Under the pieces are notes generated by a model. That model saw only the letters and a program-made list of their open reading frames with translations. It did no database searches and had not been told where the DNA came from. Position numbers and translations under genes: made by a program. Source: an uncultured Blautia sp. (lineage in GTDB: Bacteria > Bacillota > Clostridia > Lachnospirales > Lachnospiraceae). Taken from it: 45,116 nucleotides of DNA. Position 1 is the stretch's first letter. The number at the start of each line of letters is the position of its first letter. Shown piece after piece: positions 32,679-40,987 of this stretch. The stretch lies in assembly GCA_934424575.1 (NCBI GenBank), contig CAKRXU010000023.1, forward strand, positions 1-45,116. Direction: 5' to 3'.

Positions 32679-33929
32679 ATGAATGAAATGTTATTGCAGC
32701 TTGGAAAAAATGCCAAGGATGCTGAGACAGAGCTTCGAAATATAACAACAAACAAGAAAAACGAGGTTCTTGAGGCTGTGGCAGATCATCTTGTAGAATG
32801 TACAGAACAGTTACTCAGTGCCAATGCGATCGATGTAGAACATGGAAAGGCAAACCATATGCCGGAAGGCCTGGTGGACCGTCTTCTCCTTACCAGAGAG
32901 AGAATCGAAGGAATGGCCGAGGGACTTCGTCAGCTTGTGTCTCTCGAAGACCCAATCGGTGAAGTGACCGGAATGAAAAAGCGTCCGAACGGACTTCTGA
33001 TCGGACAGAAGAGAGTACCGCTTGGTGTTGTAGGGATCATCTATGAGGCACGTCCGAACGTTACCGCTGATGCATTTGGACTTTGCTTCAAGACTGGCAA
33101 CGTTGTGATTCTCAAGGGCGGCAGCGATGCACTTCATTCAAACGAGGCAATCGTAAACTGTATCAGAGAGACTTTAGGAGCCCATGGAGTGACGGAAAAT
33201 GCCATTCAGCTGATCGCAGATACTTCCAGAGAGACTGCGGCTGAGTTCATGAAGATGAACGAATATGTGGATGTCCTGATCCCGAGAGGCGGTAAGGGGC
33301 TTATCAAAGCCGTTGTAAATCAGAGCACGATCCCTGTGATCGAGACTGGTACCGGAAACTGCCACATTTATGTGGATGAGAGCGCAGATCTTGATATGGC
33401 AGTCAATATCATCCTCAATGCCAAGACACAAAGAGTCGGTGTCTGCAACGCCTGTGAATCTCTTCTGGTCCATGAGAATGTGAAAGAAAAACTTCTTCCG
33501 GTCCTTGCAAAGAGCCTTCAGGAGAAACATGTGGAGATGCGTGCAGATGCGGAAGCACAGACACTGATGCCAGGCGCAGTTGCAGCTACAGAAGAAGACT
33601 GGGGAACGGAATATCTGGATTACATTCTTTCTATCAAAGTAGTACATAATGTAGGCGAAGCGATCGCACATATCAATAAATACAATACTGGTCATTCAGA
33701 AGCCATCATCACAGAGAACTATAGCAATGCACAGAAATTCCTGGATGAAGTAGATGCCGCAGCCGTATATGTAAATGCTTCTACCAGATTTACCGATGGA
33801 TTTGAGTTTGGTTATGGTGCAGAGATCGGGATCAGCACCCAGAAACTTCATGCAAGAGGACCGATGGGGCTCCTCGCTTTGACAACAACCAAGTATATTA
33901 TCTATGGAAATGGCCAGATTCGACCATAA
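32679..33929 (+). CDS. proA: Glutamate-5-semialdehyde dehydrogenase
   Basis: 416 residues from the ATG at 32679 with AAGGAGG 8 bases upstream; TTG at 32673 is too close to that site. Second step of proline synthesis, reducing glutamyl phosphate with NADPH. Aldehyde-dehydrogenase-fold motifs: GVVGIIYEARPNVTADAF, LKGGSDA, IETGTGNCHIYVD and RVGVCNACE with the catalytic Cys. Together with proB in one operon, separated by two unrelated small genes. Confidence 0.97.
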   Translation: MNEMLLQLGKNAKDAETELRNITTNKKNEVLEAVADHLVECTEQLLSANAIDVEHGKANHMPEGLVDRLLLTRERIEGMAEGLRQLVSLEDPIGEVTGMKKRPNGLLIGQKRVPLGVVGIIYEARPNVTADAFGLCFKTGNVVILKGGSDALHSNEAIVNCIRETLGAHGVTENAIQLIADTSRETAAEFMKMNEYVDVLIPRGGKGLIKAVVNQSTIPVIETGTGNCHIYVDESADLDMAVNIILNAKTQRVGVCNACESLLVHENVKEKLLPVLAKSLQEKHVEMRADAEAQTLMPGAVAATEEDWGTEYLDYILSIKVVHNVGEAIAHINKYNTGHSEAIITENYSNAQKFLDEVDAAAVYVNASTRFTDGFEFGYGAEIGISTQKLHARGPMGLLALTTTKYIIYGNGQIRP

Positions 33930-33977
33930 AAGGAAGAAAAAGTCGAACGATAATCACTTGGAATATGTATAGTTGAT

Positions 33978-34006
33978 TTGACATTTTTATTATGCGTGTG
34001 TATAAT
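33978..34006 (+). promoter_or_regulatory. Perfect consensus promoter TTGACA-17-TATAAT
   Basis: TTGACA at 33978-33983 and TATAAT at 34001-34006 with 17 bases between. It gives a leader of about 104 bases before the TTG start at 34116, within which I recognise no known riboswitch. Confidence 0.85.
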
Positions 34007-34115
34007 AAAAGGCAGTTTAATTATGCAAACTTTGACGATGTTGATAAACGATAAGCAGTCCAGATGCTGTGCAGGGGCTGCAGATTGTCAAATGAGACAC
34101 ATGGGAGGATTTAAA

Positions 34116-36557
34116 TTGAGACGTAAACAGTTATATGCAATCATGCTGGCAGGCACACTTGCAACAGGTGGTGCACCAGTTACTGCAATGGCGGCAGACG
34201 CAGCCACAGAGGCTGAAGAATCCGGTGAAACTGCCGAAGACCTTGGATCCGGCGAGGATACAGAACCTTCACAGGATGAGACACCGGCGGATACAACGAC
34301 AGATGAGCCGACAGAAGCTCCGGCAGAACCGACAGAGGCTCCGCAGGAACCAACAGAAGCTCCGGCAGAACCAACGGAGGCTCCGGCAGAATCCACAGCA
34401 ACTTCTGTGGCAGAGCCAACAGGCATTGCAATCAATAAAGATGGCACTACAGAGTATTATAAGACACTTCAGGAAGCAGTAGAGTCCGTGGATCCATATT
34501 CTGCTGAGAATCCGAATGCGACTGTAATTGAGATTTCCGAACAGGCTGCGTTGTCTTCTACTATTGATGTAACTGGTAAGAAGATCCGTATCTGTGCAGT
34601 TGAGGATGCTTCTATCGTAAGAGAGGGAGATACCTTTAAGGAAGATATGTTCCAGGTATCCGGTGAGAACAGTGAACTGCAGCTGGAAACAGCAGACGGC
34701 AAGAGTCTGACAGTAAACGGCAAACTCAGCAGCGGAGAGACTGCAGCAACAGGCTCTATTGTGAAAGTAAGCGATCAGGCAGGCTTTGGACTTGGAGCGG
34801 GTGTGACACTTACAGAGAATGTCAGCAGTGCAGCAGGTGCAGCGATCGAATGTGAGGGAGGAAATATTGTCCTTACAGGTGGCACGATCACCGGAAATAC
34901 AGGTGCCAAAGGAGCTGTCTACAGCGATTCCAATATTTGTGTGCAGGGAACCGTCAGTGTAACAGACAATACGATCGGAGATATGCAGGCGAATGTATAT
35001 CTGGATGGAGAAGCGCAGTTTGCCATCACATCCGCACTGACAGATTCCGTGATCTCTTTCACGCATGCCAATGCAGCAGATGGTATCCAGGTACTTGCAG
35101 CAGCAGAGGGCGTAGATGCGGAAACTTTCAAGAGTGCAGCAGCACAGTTCAGTTATGATACAGAGGGGTATACTTTGAATCTCAATGCAGAAACAAATAC
35201 AGTCACATTGACAAAGGCAGAGACACCAGATCCGGGTCCGACAGAGGAATTCAAGGTCGATAAGAAAACTGCTCTGAAATGGGATAATCATACAACGATT
35301 TCCTTTGAGATGTCTGCTACACAGGACAGTAACTGGTACTACAGTTATGTGGATTCAGGGACAAGTGACGCTGCCATCCGTAAGAAGTATGACGCCAAGC
35401 TTGCCACAAATACAGCAAAGGCAAACCAGAACTTTACAGTCAAAGCAACTGGTGTTTCAGAGAAGAACGATAAATGGCTGGTTGTTTATGTAACATCTGC
35501 TTCTGGCGAGACAAAAATAAAATACTACAAAATCGACCAGGCCGCCTTCGTCAAGAAACGTCCGGCGGCAGAAAATTCATTTTCTCTGACCTATAAGAGC
35601 GGAACTCTGCAATGGGATAATCATACGACTGCTTCTCTTAAAATGACCGTTACACAGGACAGCAAGTGGTATTACTTCTTTGTAGATGCAGACACAGCTA
35701 CAACTACGATCCAGAATATGTACGATCCAAGCCGTGCTACAAATGAAGTGAAGGCAAATAAGGAATTTACAGTCACAGCAGAAAACGTTCCAGAGGCAGA
35801 CTCCTGGCTGGTTGTGTGTGCAAAGCCTGCTTCCGGCAAGGCTCAGATGAAGGTATTTAAGCTGAACAGCACAAGCTTTAAGAATAAACGTCCGGGAGCA
35901 CAGGTGGATCCGACAGTGACTACCCGTCCGCCACATACACCGAGTGTAGATGATAGCACTGTAAGTGGAGAAGTATTTGAAGGTGCGGTCAAATTTTTAC
36001 CAGGTAAGTTTTATGACTTTACAGTAACAGGTGCAGGTATGGACAATGATGATCCTGTTGCCGGTGATGTAAGATGGGTTCCGATGTACTGGAGTATGGC
36101 TGAAAATCCAACCAGCTCTCAGAAAAATACAACCTTCCGTATTGGATCTACGAAAGGTATCCTTAATGCAAAGCCTTATCAGATCTATATCTTCTTTAAG
36201 AAACAGATCTACAATGGTTCCGACTGGCAGGATACAGATGTGATCGAACATATGTCACGTAAGAAGACAACGTTCAAAGCTGCACAGCTCACAGAAGCGG
36301 ATCTTACCATAACACCAACAGGTGGAGCTGACGGCGGAAATGGCGGTGATGGAAGCGGAAACGGCAGCGGCGAGGGCAGTACAGATGCAGAGCTGACTGC
36401 AACAGAAGCAGCAAGTGAGAAGGATAGTGGTTCCACTTCCAAATCAGCAGTTTCCACTCTGGATGAGTCTCCGATTGGAACAATGGTTGCGCTGGCAGCA
36501 CTTTCCCTGCTGGCAGGTGCATATATCCTCATTCGCAAACGCAAAAAAGACATCTAA
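34116..36557 (+). CDS. Large secreted surface protein with beta-helix-like region and duplicated domain
   Basis: 813 residues from TTG at 34116, chosen because GGGAGG lies 7 bases upstream and the product then begins with a normal signal peptide (RRKQLYAIMLAGTLATGGAPVTAMAADA). Order: signal; acidic and PTEAPAE stalk (to about 98); a beta-helix-like region (about 105-340); two copies of a roughly 107-residue module containing WDNHTT and WYY (about 380-595); a further beta domain; a Gly-rich linker (GGNGGDGSGNGSGEGS); a C-terminal helix and RKRKKD. The tail looks like a sortase signal (DESPIGTMVALAAL) without the LPXTG pentapeptide. Probably displayed on the cell surface. Family not recognised. 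Confidence 0.8.
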   Translation: MRRKQLYAIMLAGTLATGGAPVTAMAADAATEAEESGETAEDLGSGEDTEPSQDETPADTTTDEPTEAPAEPTEAPQEPTEAPAEPTEAPAESTATSVAEPTGIAINKDGTTEYYKTLQEAVESVDPYSAENPNATVIEISEQAALSSTIDVTGKKIRICAVEDASIVREGDTFKEDMFQVSGENSELQLETADGKSLTVNGKLSSGETAATGSIVKVSDQAGFGLGAGVTLTENVSSAAGAAIECEGGNIVLTGGTITGNTGAKGAVYSDSNICVQGTVSVTDNTIGDMQANVYLDGEAQFAITSALTDSVISFTHANAADGIQVLAAAEGVDAETFKSAAAQFSYDTEGYTLNLNAETNTVTLTKAETPDPGPTEEFKVDKKTALKWDNHTTISFEMSATQDSNWYYSYVDSGTSDAAIRKKYDAKLATNTAKANQNFTVKATGVSEKNDKWLVVYVTSASGETKIKYYKIDQAAFVKKRPAAENSFSLTYKSGTLQWDNHTTASLKMTVTQDSKWYYFFVDADTATTTIQNMYDPSRATNEVKANKEFTVTAENVPEADSWLVVCAKPASGKAQMKVFKLNSTSFKNKRPGAQVDPTVTTRPPHTPSVDDSTVSGEVFEGAVKFLPGKFYDFTVTGAGMDNDDPVAGDVRWVPMYWSMAENPTSSQKNTTFRIGSTKGILNAKPYQIYIFFKKQIYNGSDWQDTDVIEHMSRKKTTFKAAQLTEADLTITPTGGADGGNGGDGSGNGSGEGSTDAELTATEAASEKDSGSTSKSAVSTLDESPIGTMVALAALSLLAGAYILIRKRKKDI
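34308..34391 (+). repeat. Four tandem 21-bp repeats (PTEAPAE)
   Basis: Four in-frame units coding PTEAPAE, PTEAPQE, PTEAPAE, PTEAPAE. A stalk-type repeat likely to vary in copy number between strains. Confidence 0.85.
35252..35899 (+). repeat. Duplicated protein module, two copies of about 107 residues
   Basis: The copies share (L)xWDNHTTxSxxM, TQDSxWYYxxVD, ATNxxKANxxFTV, WLVVxxxxASGxxxxK and end KKRPA or KNKRPG. The boundary is near 35570. Confidence 0.75.
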
Positions 36558-36577
36558 AGATTTTTTATGATTTTTGA

Positions 36578-36606
36578 GAGACAGGTTCTTTTGACCTGTC
36601 TCTTTT
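36578..36606 (+). terminator. Terminator after the surface-protein gene
   Basis: GAGACAGGT (36578-36586) pairs with ACCTGTCTC (36594-36602), then TTTT. Confidence 0.85.
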
Positions 36607-36680
36607 CATATATTAGTACGGGGAAGATACGTGATTTTGGATACAAAAGTCTGTAATAAAAAATATGGAGGGAAAAGACT

Positions 36681-37577
36681 ATGGCAGATACACGGTCCTG
36701 TACATATGAAGATCTTTATTATGAAATGTGGGAGATCTCCCAGCGTTATCATGAGATTGCGGAGTTTCGTGTGATAGGGAAAAGTCATGATGAGAGAATG
36801 ATCCCTATGGTAGAACTGGGAAAGGGCAGCACTTGTGTCTTTTGTCTTTCGGGACTTACCGGAATGGACAGGCAGACACCGGATTTTTTGATCCGCATGA
36901 TGCAGGAATATACCAAAAACTGGGAAAATGGATGGAAAATAGAAGAAATCTATGATATCAGAGAACTTCTCAATAACTGGAAACTGTGTTTCATACCAGT
37001 TCTCAATCCAGATGGATATGAAATTTATTCTGGCGGCTTTCAGGCAATCCGTAACCCCATCTATCGACAGATGCTCCGTATGCAGGAGGTCCCGAATGAA
37101 GAATACACGGGAAATGGACGGGGGATCGATCTGACGAAAAATTTTCCGACACAGTACTATCAGAGACGACAGATGATGCAGCAGCCGGCGAGTGAAAACG
37201 AAACAAAGGCTATGGTCCGGATCTTTCAGGAGTATCCAAGCTGTGGGCTCTTGTCATTTGATCATTTCCGGAATCGGATCTTATATTTCAAACAGTCAAA
37301 ATCTTTTGCGGCGAATCAGAAAAGCTATCGTCTGGCAAGACATCTGCAGAAATGCAGCAGTTATTATATGGAAAATTCAACAGCAGGACAAAGCGATTTT
37401 TCGGTGGCAGGACGCCCCGGAACCGGCTCACCGGAGCAGTTTTATGCGGAGATCTGCCATAAACCGTCTTTTCGGATAGAAACACTGGAGGCAGAAGGAA
37501 AAACAAGAGAAGAACAGCTTGAGACAGAATATCGAAAGATCTACACGCTTCCGCTGGAATATTTATCCTGTCGCTAG
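36681..37577 (+). CDS. M14 carboxypeptidase-like protein with lost zinc ligands
   Basis: 298 residues. The fold is that of M14 zinc carboxypeptidases: an N-terminal YEDLYYEMWEISQRY helix, VLNPDGYEIY, GIDLTKNFP and a C-terminal FRIETLE with the general-base Glu 267. But the HxxE zinc motif (usually GIHGRE) reads GLTGMD (Thr 60, Asp 63), the third ligand region (usually SFHS.G) reads SFDHFRNR (Asp 194), and the substrate pair NR of DLNRNFP is TK. All metal ligands appear changed while the frame is open, so a non-catalytic or altered role is likely. No signal peptide. It follows a terminator and stands alone. Confidence 0.75.
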   Translation: MADTRSCTYEDLYYEMWEISQRYHEIAEFRVIGKSHDERMIPMVELGKGSTCVFCLSGLTGMDRQTPDFLIRMMQEYTKNWENGWKIEEIYDIRELLNNWKLCFIPVLNPDGYEIYSGGFQAIRNPIYRQMLRMQEVPNEEYTGNGRGIDLTKNFPTQYYQRRQMMQQPASENETKAMVRIFQEYPSCGLLSFDHFRNRILYFKQSKSFAANQKSYRLARHLQKCSSYYMENSTAGQSDFSVAGRPGTGSPEQFYAEICHKPSFRIETLEAEGKTREEQLETEYRKIYTLPLEYLSCR

Positions 37578-37597
37578 CTGTTTTGTGGATATTACGC

Positions 37598-37626
37598 TTG
37601 CACATGCTACAAAATTTTTGTACAAT
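37598..37626 (+). promoter_or_regulatory. Promoter TTGCAC-17-TACAAT of miaB
   Basis: TTGCAC at 37598-37603 and TACAAT at 37621-37626, 17-base spacer. Confidence 0.65.
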
Positions 37627-37723
37627 ATATAATTGTCAATATTATTTTTCAGGAGAATACAACTTCGGCAGGAATGCCGTGAGCGAAATGATTTACGAAT
37701 ATACAGATAAGGAGTTATCAGAA

Positions 37724-39160
37724 ATGACAAAGGAAATAAAGAAGACAAATACCATGACGGCCGAAGAGACTGCACGTCAGAATTCTTTTATTGAACTGGC
37801 ACAGGCTCTTACCGCACAGAAATCTAATACACTTGGTCGTCCGCTGACCTATTGCCTGACAACGTTCGGATGTCAGATGAATGAGAAGCAGTCAGAGGTT
37901 GTTGCGGGAATCATGGACGAGATCGGTTATCACAGACAGGATACAGAGGACGCTGATGTCGTGATCTATAATACCTGTACGGTCCGTGAGAATGCAAACC
38001 TCAAGGTTTATGGAAGACTTGGACATCTTCACAGCCTCAAGGACAAGAATCCGGATATGAAGATCATCCTGTTCGGCTGCATGATGCAGGAGCAGCATGT
38101 GGTAGACAAGATCAAAAAGACATATCCTTTTGTAAATCTTGTTTTTGGTACCCACAATATCTTTAAATTTGCAGAGCTTTTTTATGAGATGCAGCAGTCT
38201 GAGCAGCAGATCGTAGATATCTGGGAAGGAACCGATCAGATCGTGGAGGATCTTCCAACAGAGAGAAACTATACTTTCAAATCCGGTGTCAATATTATGT
38301 TTGGCTGTAACAACTTTTGTAGTTACTGTATCGTACCTTATGTCCGCGGACGTGAGCGCAGCCGTGAACCAGAGGCAATCGTAAAAGAAGTCAAACGTCT
38401 GGTGGCAGACGGTGTTTCTGAGGTCATGCTCCTCGGACAGAACGTAAACTCCTATGGGAAAAACCTGGAGAATCCGGTAACTTTTGCACAGCTTCTGGAG
38501 ATGCTTGAGGATATCGAGGGACTTAAGAGGATCCGTTTTATGACTTCACATCCGAAGGATCTTTCCGATGAGCTGATCGCGACGATGGCAAAAAGCAAGA
38601 AAATCTGTCATCACCTGCATCTGCCGCTCCAGTCAGGAAGCAGCCGTATTCTGAAGATCATGAACCGCCGCTACGACAAAGAGAAATATCTGGATCTGGT
38701 AAACAGGATCCGTACGGCGATCCCGGATATTTCTCTGACCACAGATATCATTGTAGGTTTCCCTGGTGAGACAGAAGAAGATTTCCAGGAAACACTGGAT
38801 GTTGTTGCAAAATGTGGCTATGATACAGCCTTTACTTTCCTGTATTCCAAACGAAGCGATACACCTGCGGCAGCTATGGAGAATCAGGTACCACAGGATG
38901 TGGCAAAGGAAAGATTTAACCGCCTTCTTGCTCTGGTACAGCAGGAGGGCCGCAGACGTTCTTCCAGATTTGAGGGAAGCGTCCAGGAAGTTCTGGTAGA
39001 GGAAGAAAGCAAAGAGAAGGGCATCTTTACCGGAAGAACGGAATACAATCTGCTGGTACATTTCCCGGGAAATGAATCCCTCCTTGGCAAATATGTCAAA
39101 GTCCATCTGGATGAATGCAGAGGCTTCTACTATCTGGGAACACTGGAAGAAAACGAATGA
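37724..39160 (+). CDS. miaB: tRNA-2-methylthio-N6-dimethylallyladenosine synthase MiaB
   Basis: 478 residues from the ATG at 37724 with AAGGAG 9 bases upstream; an ATG at 37688 has only a weak site. A radical-SAM methylthiotransferase for A37 of tRNAs reading UNN codons. N-terminal cluster-binding cysteines start at TFGCQMNEKQSE, with YNTCTVRENA and LFGCMMQE. The radical-SAM motif is FGCNNFCSYCIVPYVRGRERSR. A C-terminal TRAM domain ends at FYYLGTLEE. The next gene overlaps its stop (ATGA). Confidence 0.96.
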   Translation: MTKEIKKTNTMTAEETARQNSFIELAQALTAQKSNTLGRPLTYCLTTFGCQMNEKQSEVVAGIMDEIGYHRQDTEDADVVIYNTCTVRENANLKVYGRLGHLHSLKDKNPDMKIILFGCMMQEQHVVDKIKKTYPFVNLVFGTHNIFKFAELFYEMQQSEQQIVDIWEGTDQIVEDLPTERNYTFKSGVNIMFGCNNFCSYCIVPYVRGRERSREPEAIVKEVKRLVADGVSEVMLLGQNVNSYGKNLENPVTFAQLLEMLEDIEGLKRIRFMTSHPKDLSDELIATMAKSKKICHHLHLPLQSGSSRILKIMNRRYDKEKYLDLVNRIRTAIPDISLTTDIIVGFPGETEEDFQETLDVVAKCGYDTAFTFLYSKRSDTPAAAMENQVPQDVAKERFNRLLALVQQEGRRRSSRFEGSVQEVLVEEESKEKGIFTGRTEYNLLVHFPGNESLLGKYVKVHLDECRGFYYLGTLEENE

Positions 39161-40107
39161 AGATTTATCTTGCCCCGTTAGAGGGAATCACGAATTATGT
39201 ATACCGCAGGGCTCTTTTTGAATGTTTTGACGGATTTGACAAATATTTTATCCCGTTCATCCGTGCCAAGCAGAATCTGAATCTGAGCGGAAGAGAGAAG
39301 AAAGACCTGCTGCCGGAGAACAACGAAGGGATGTATGCGGTTCCACAGATCCTTACCCGAAAGGCAGAAGATTTTATCCGCACAGTGGAGCTTCTGGGAG
39401 AGTATGGTTACGAAGAAGTCAACCTGAATCTGGGCTGTCCGTCCAAAACGGTTGTGACAAAAGGATGCGGGGCTGGATTCCTCGACAGACCGGAGGAGCT
39501 GGAACGATTTCTGGATGAGATTTTTGAAAAGTGCGATATCCGGATTTCGGTCAAGACCCGTCTGGGAATGGAGGATGCCTCGGGATTCTCAGAACTGATG
39601 AAAATTTATAACAAATTCCCGATGGAAGAACTCATTATCCATCCGCGTGTGCAGAAAGATTTTTACAAAAATACACCGGATCTGGACAGATTTACAGAAG
39701 CTTTTGCAACCAGCAAAAATCCGGTATGCTATAATGGGGATATCTTCTGTGTGGACGATTATCAGAGAATCTGTGAGAGATTTCCTGAACTTGGTGCAGT
39801 CATGACCGGAAGAGGGACGCTTGCAGATCCGGCTCTGGCGCGAGAACTCCGTGGAGGTGAGAGGCTTACCAAAGCGGAATTTCGGAAATTTCACGATCAG
39901 GTATATCAGACATACCGTGAGGAAGTCTCCGGAGACCGCAATGTCCTCTTTAAGATGAAAGAACTGTGGTTTTATATGGGACCATTGTTTACAAACAATA
40001 AAAAATATCTCAAGAAAATCAAAAAAAGTGAGAAATGCATTGTATATGAGGGTGCAGTGGCGGAATTGTTTTCCAACGAAGAGCTGATCCTTGAAAATAG
40101 AAAATAA
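39157..40107 (+). CDS. tRNA-dihydrouridine synthase family flavoprotein
   Basis: 316 residues, starting at the ATGA overlap with miaB. A TIM-barrel FMN enzyme: start YLAPLEGITNYVYRRA, the Dus signature VNLNLGCPSKTVVTKGCGAGFL with the catalytic Cys, SVKTRLG, IIHPR and VMTGRGTLADP. The N-terminal segment differs from the DusB type and resembles the DusC-like branch, so I give no symbol. tRNA modification alongside miaB fits. Confidence 0.92.
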   Translation: MKIYLAPLEGITNYVYRRALFECFDGFDKYFIPFIRAKQNLNLSGREKKDLLPENNEGMYAVPQILTRKAEDFIRTVELLGEYGYEEVNLNLGCPSKTVVTKGCGAGFLDRPEELERFLDEIFEKCDIRISVKTRLGMEDASGFSELMKIYNKFPMEELIIHPRVQKDFYKNTPDLDRFTEAFATSKNPVCYNGDIFCVDDYQRICERFPELGAVMTGRGTLADPALARELRGGERLTKAEFRKFHDQVYQTYREEVSGDRNVLFKMKELWFYMGPLFTNNKKYLKKIKKSEKCIVYEGAVAELFSNEELILENRK

Positions 40108-40126
40108 ATTTTTACAAGCATATAAA

Positions 40127-40167
40127 AAAGGCGGTCAGACATGAAATCCATCATGTTGGCCGCCTTT
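40127..40167. terminator. Bidirectional terminator between the Dus gene and the acidic protein gene
   Basis: AAAGGCGGTCA-CATGA pairs with TCATG-TTGGCCGCCTTT. TTTT follows on the plus strand and six T on the minus strand. Confidence 0.85.
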
Positions 40168-40188
40168 TGTGCCGCAGATATTGTTGTT

Positions 40189-40743
40189 TTAATAAAAAGT
40201 TTCTTCCTGAACCAGATTTTCCTCAAACATACCGGAATCGGAACTGGAATCGGAACCACCGGTGTCATAATCTGTCTGAATATCTCCGGAACTGCTATTA
40301 TCCTCGGAAGTATCATATCCATCATCTGTCGGATATGTGATCTGATCAGAAGGATTATAATCGTTTCCACCGGTGTCTTCATCAACGTAGTCACCGGAAG
40401 AAGTACCACTGTTGGCATAGGAAGTGTCAGGAGTGCTGTCAGAACCAGAACTATCCTGACTGTCAGGCTCTGTGTAACTGGTATCGGAGCTGGTGTCAGA
40501 ACTATCTGAAGTGTCATAGTCATAGTTGCTGTCCTGGGAGTAGATCGTAAATCCGGCATCCTCGGCTTCTGACTGCTGCTCAGCCGCTGCCTCGGCAGCA
40601 GTTTCCGGTGCTTCCTTAAAGGTGCTGGTGCTGCGCGCCTTAAGTACGCTGACATCCTTCGGAACAACAGCGTAGACCAGAACCATTGCAAAGCAGAAAC
40701 ATGCAGTCATGATCCCTATTTTTATCTCGTCTTTGTATCTCAT
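40189..40743 (-). CDS. Membrane-anchored protein with long Ser/Asp/Tyr low-complexity tail
   Basis: 184 residues from the minus-strand ATG at 40743 (AAGGA upstream). Residues 10-30 are a signal or anchor helix (IMTACFCFAMVLVYAVVP). After an Ala/Glu-rich stretch, residues about 70-180 consist almost wholly of Ser, Asp, Thr, Gly, Tyr and Pro (YDYDTSDSSDTSSDTSY and similar), strongly acidic and surely disordered outside the cell. No domain or sorting motif is visible. It stands alone between two promoters and terminators. Function unknown. Confidence 0.7.
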   Translation of the reverse strand: MRYKDEIKIGIMTACFCFAMVLVYAVVPKDVSVLKARSTSTFKEAPETAAEAAAEQQSEAEDAGFTIYSQDSNYDYDTSDSSDTSSDTSYTEPDSQDSSGSDSTPDTSYANSGTSSGDYVDEDTGGNDYNPSDQITYPTDDGYDTSEDNSSSGDIQTDYDTGGSDSSSDSGMFEENLVQEETFY

Positions 40744-40776
40744 AGTTATTCCTTCTTTATATCTGTTTTTACAGTA

Positions 40777-40806
40777 AGTATAACATGGATCGGACAAAAT
40801 TTGTAA
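40777..40806 (-). promoter_or_regulatory. Possible promoter TTACAA-18-TATACT
   Basis: Minus-strand TTACAA (40801-40806) and TATACT (40777-40782), 18-base spacer, upstream of the acidic protein gene. Confidence 0.45.
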
Positions 40807-40913
40807 TAAAAATTATTCAGGTTTTGGAAGTAAGTTTTGGTAATATAAAAATACATCAATTATGTGCAATATAGACATAAAATGCGAATTGTAAATAAAA
40901 AACATATAAAAAA

Positions 40914-40942
40914 TTGACAATAATATACAAAAAAGGTATACT
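40914..40942 (+). promoter_or_regulatory. Promoter TTGACA-17-TATACT of the hybrid kinase
   Basis: TTGACA at 40914-40919 and TATACT at 40937-40942, 17-base spacer; the upstream 60 bases are A/T-rich, like an UP element. Confidence 0.8.
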
Positions 40943-40987
40943 AACTATAAAAAAGTGATTGGTGTAAGCAGCAGGGGGGATTTGCAA

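Noticed and set aside
34012..34115. Known riboswitch in the surface-protein leader
   Set aside because: I compared it by eye with c-di-GMP, SAM, TPP and preQ1 patterns and found no conserved core.
34269..35291. Minus-strand frame of 340 codons, Cys/Ile-rich
   Set aside because: Antisense to the large surface-protein gene, whose signal peptide, repeats and promoter are convincing.
40141..40509. Plus-strand frame of 122 codons made of Ile/Thr/Gly/Val
   Set aside because: Antisense to the Ser/Asp-rich tail; the minus-strand gene has an anchor helix and a ribosome binding site.
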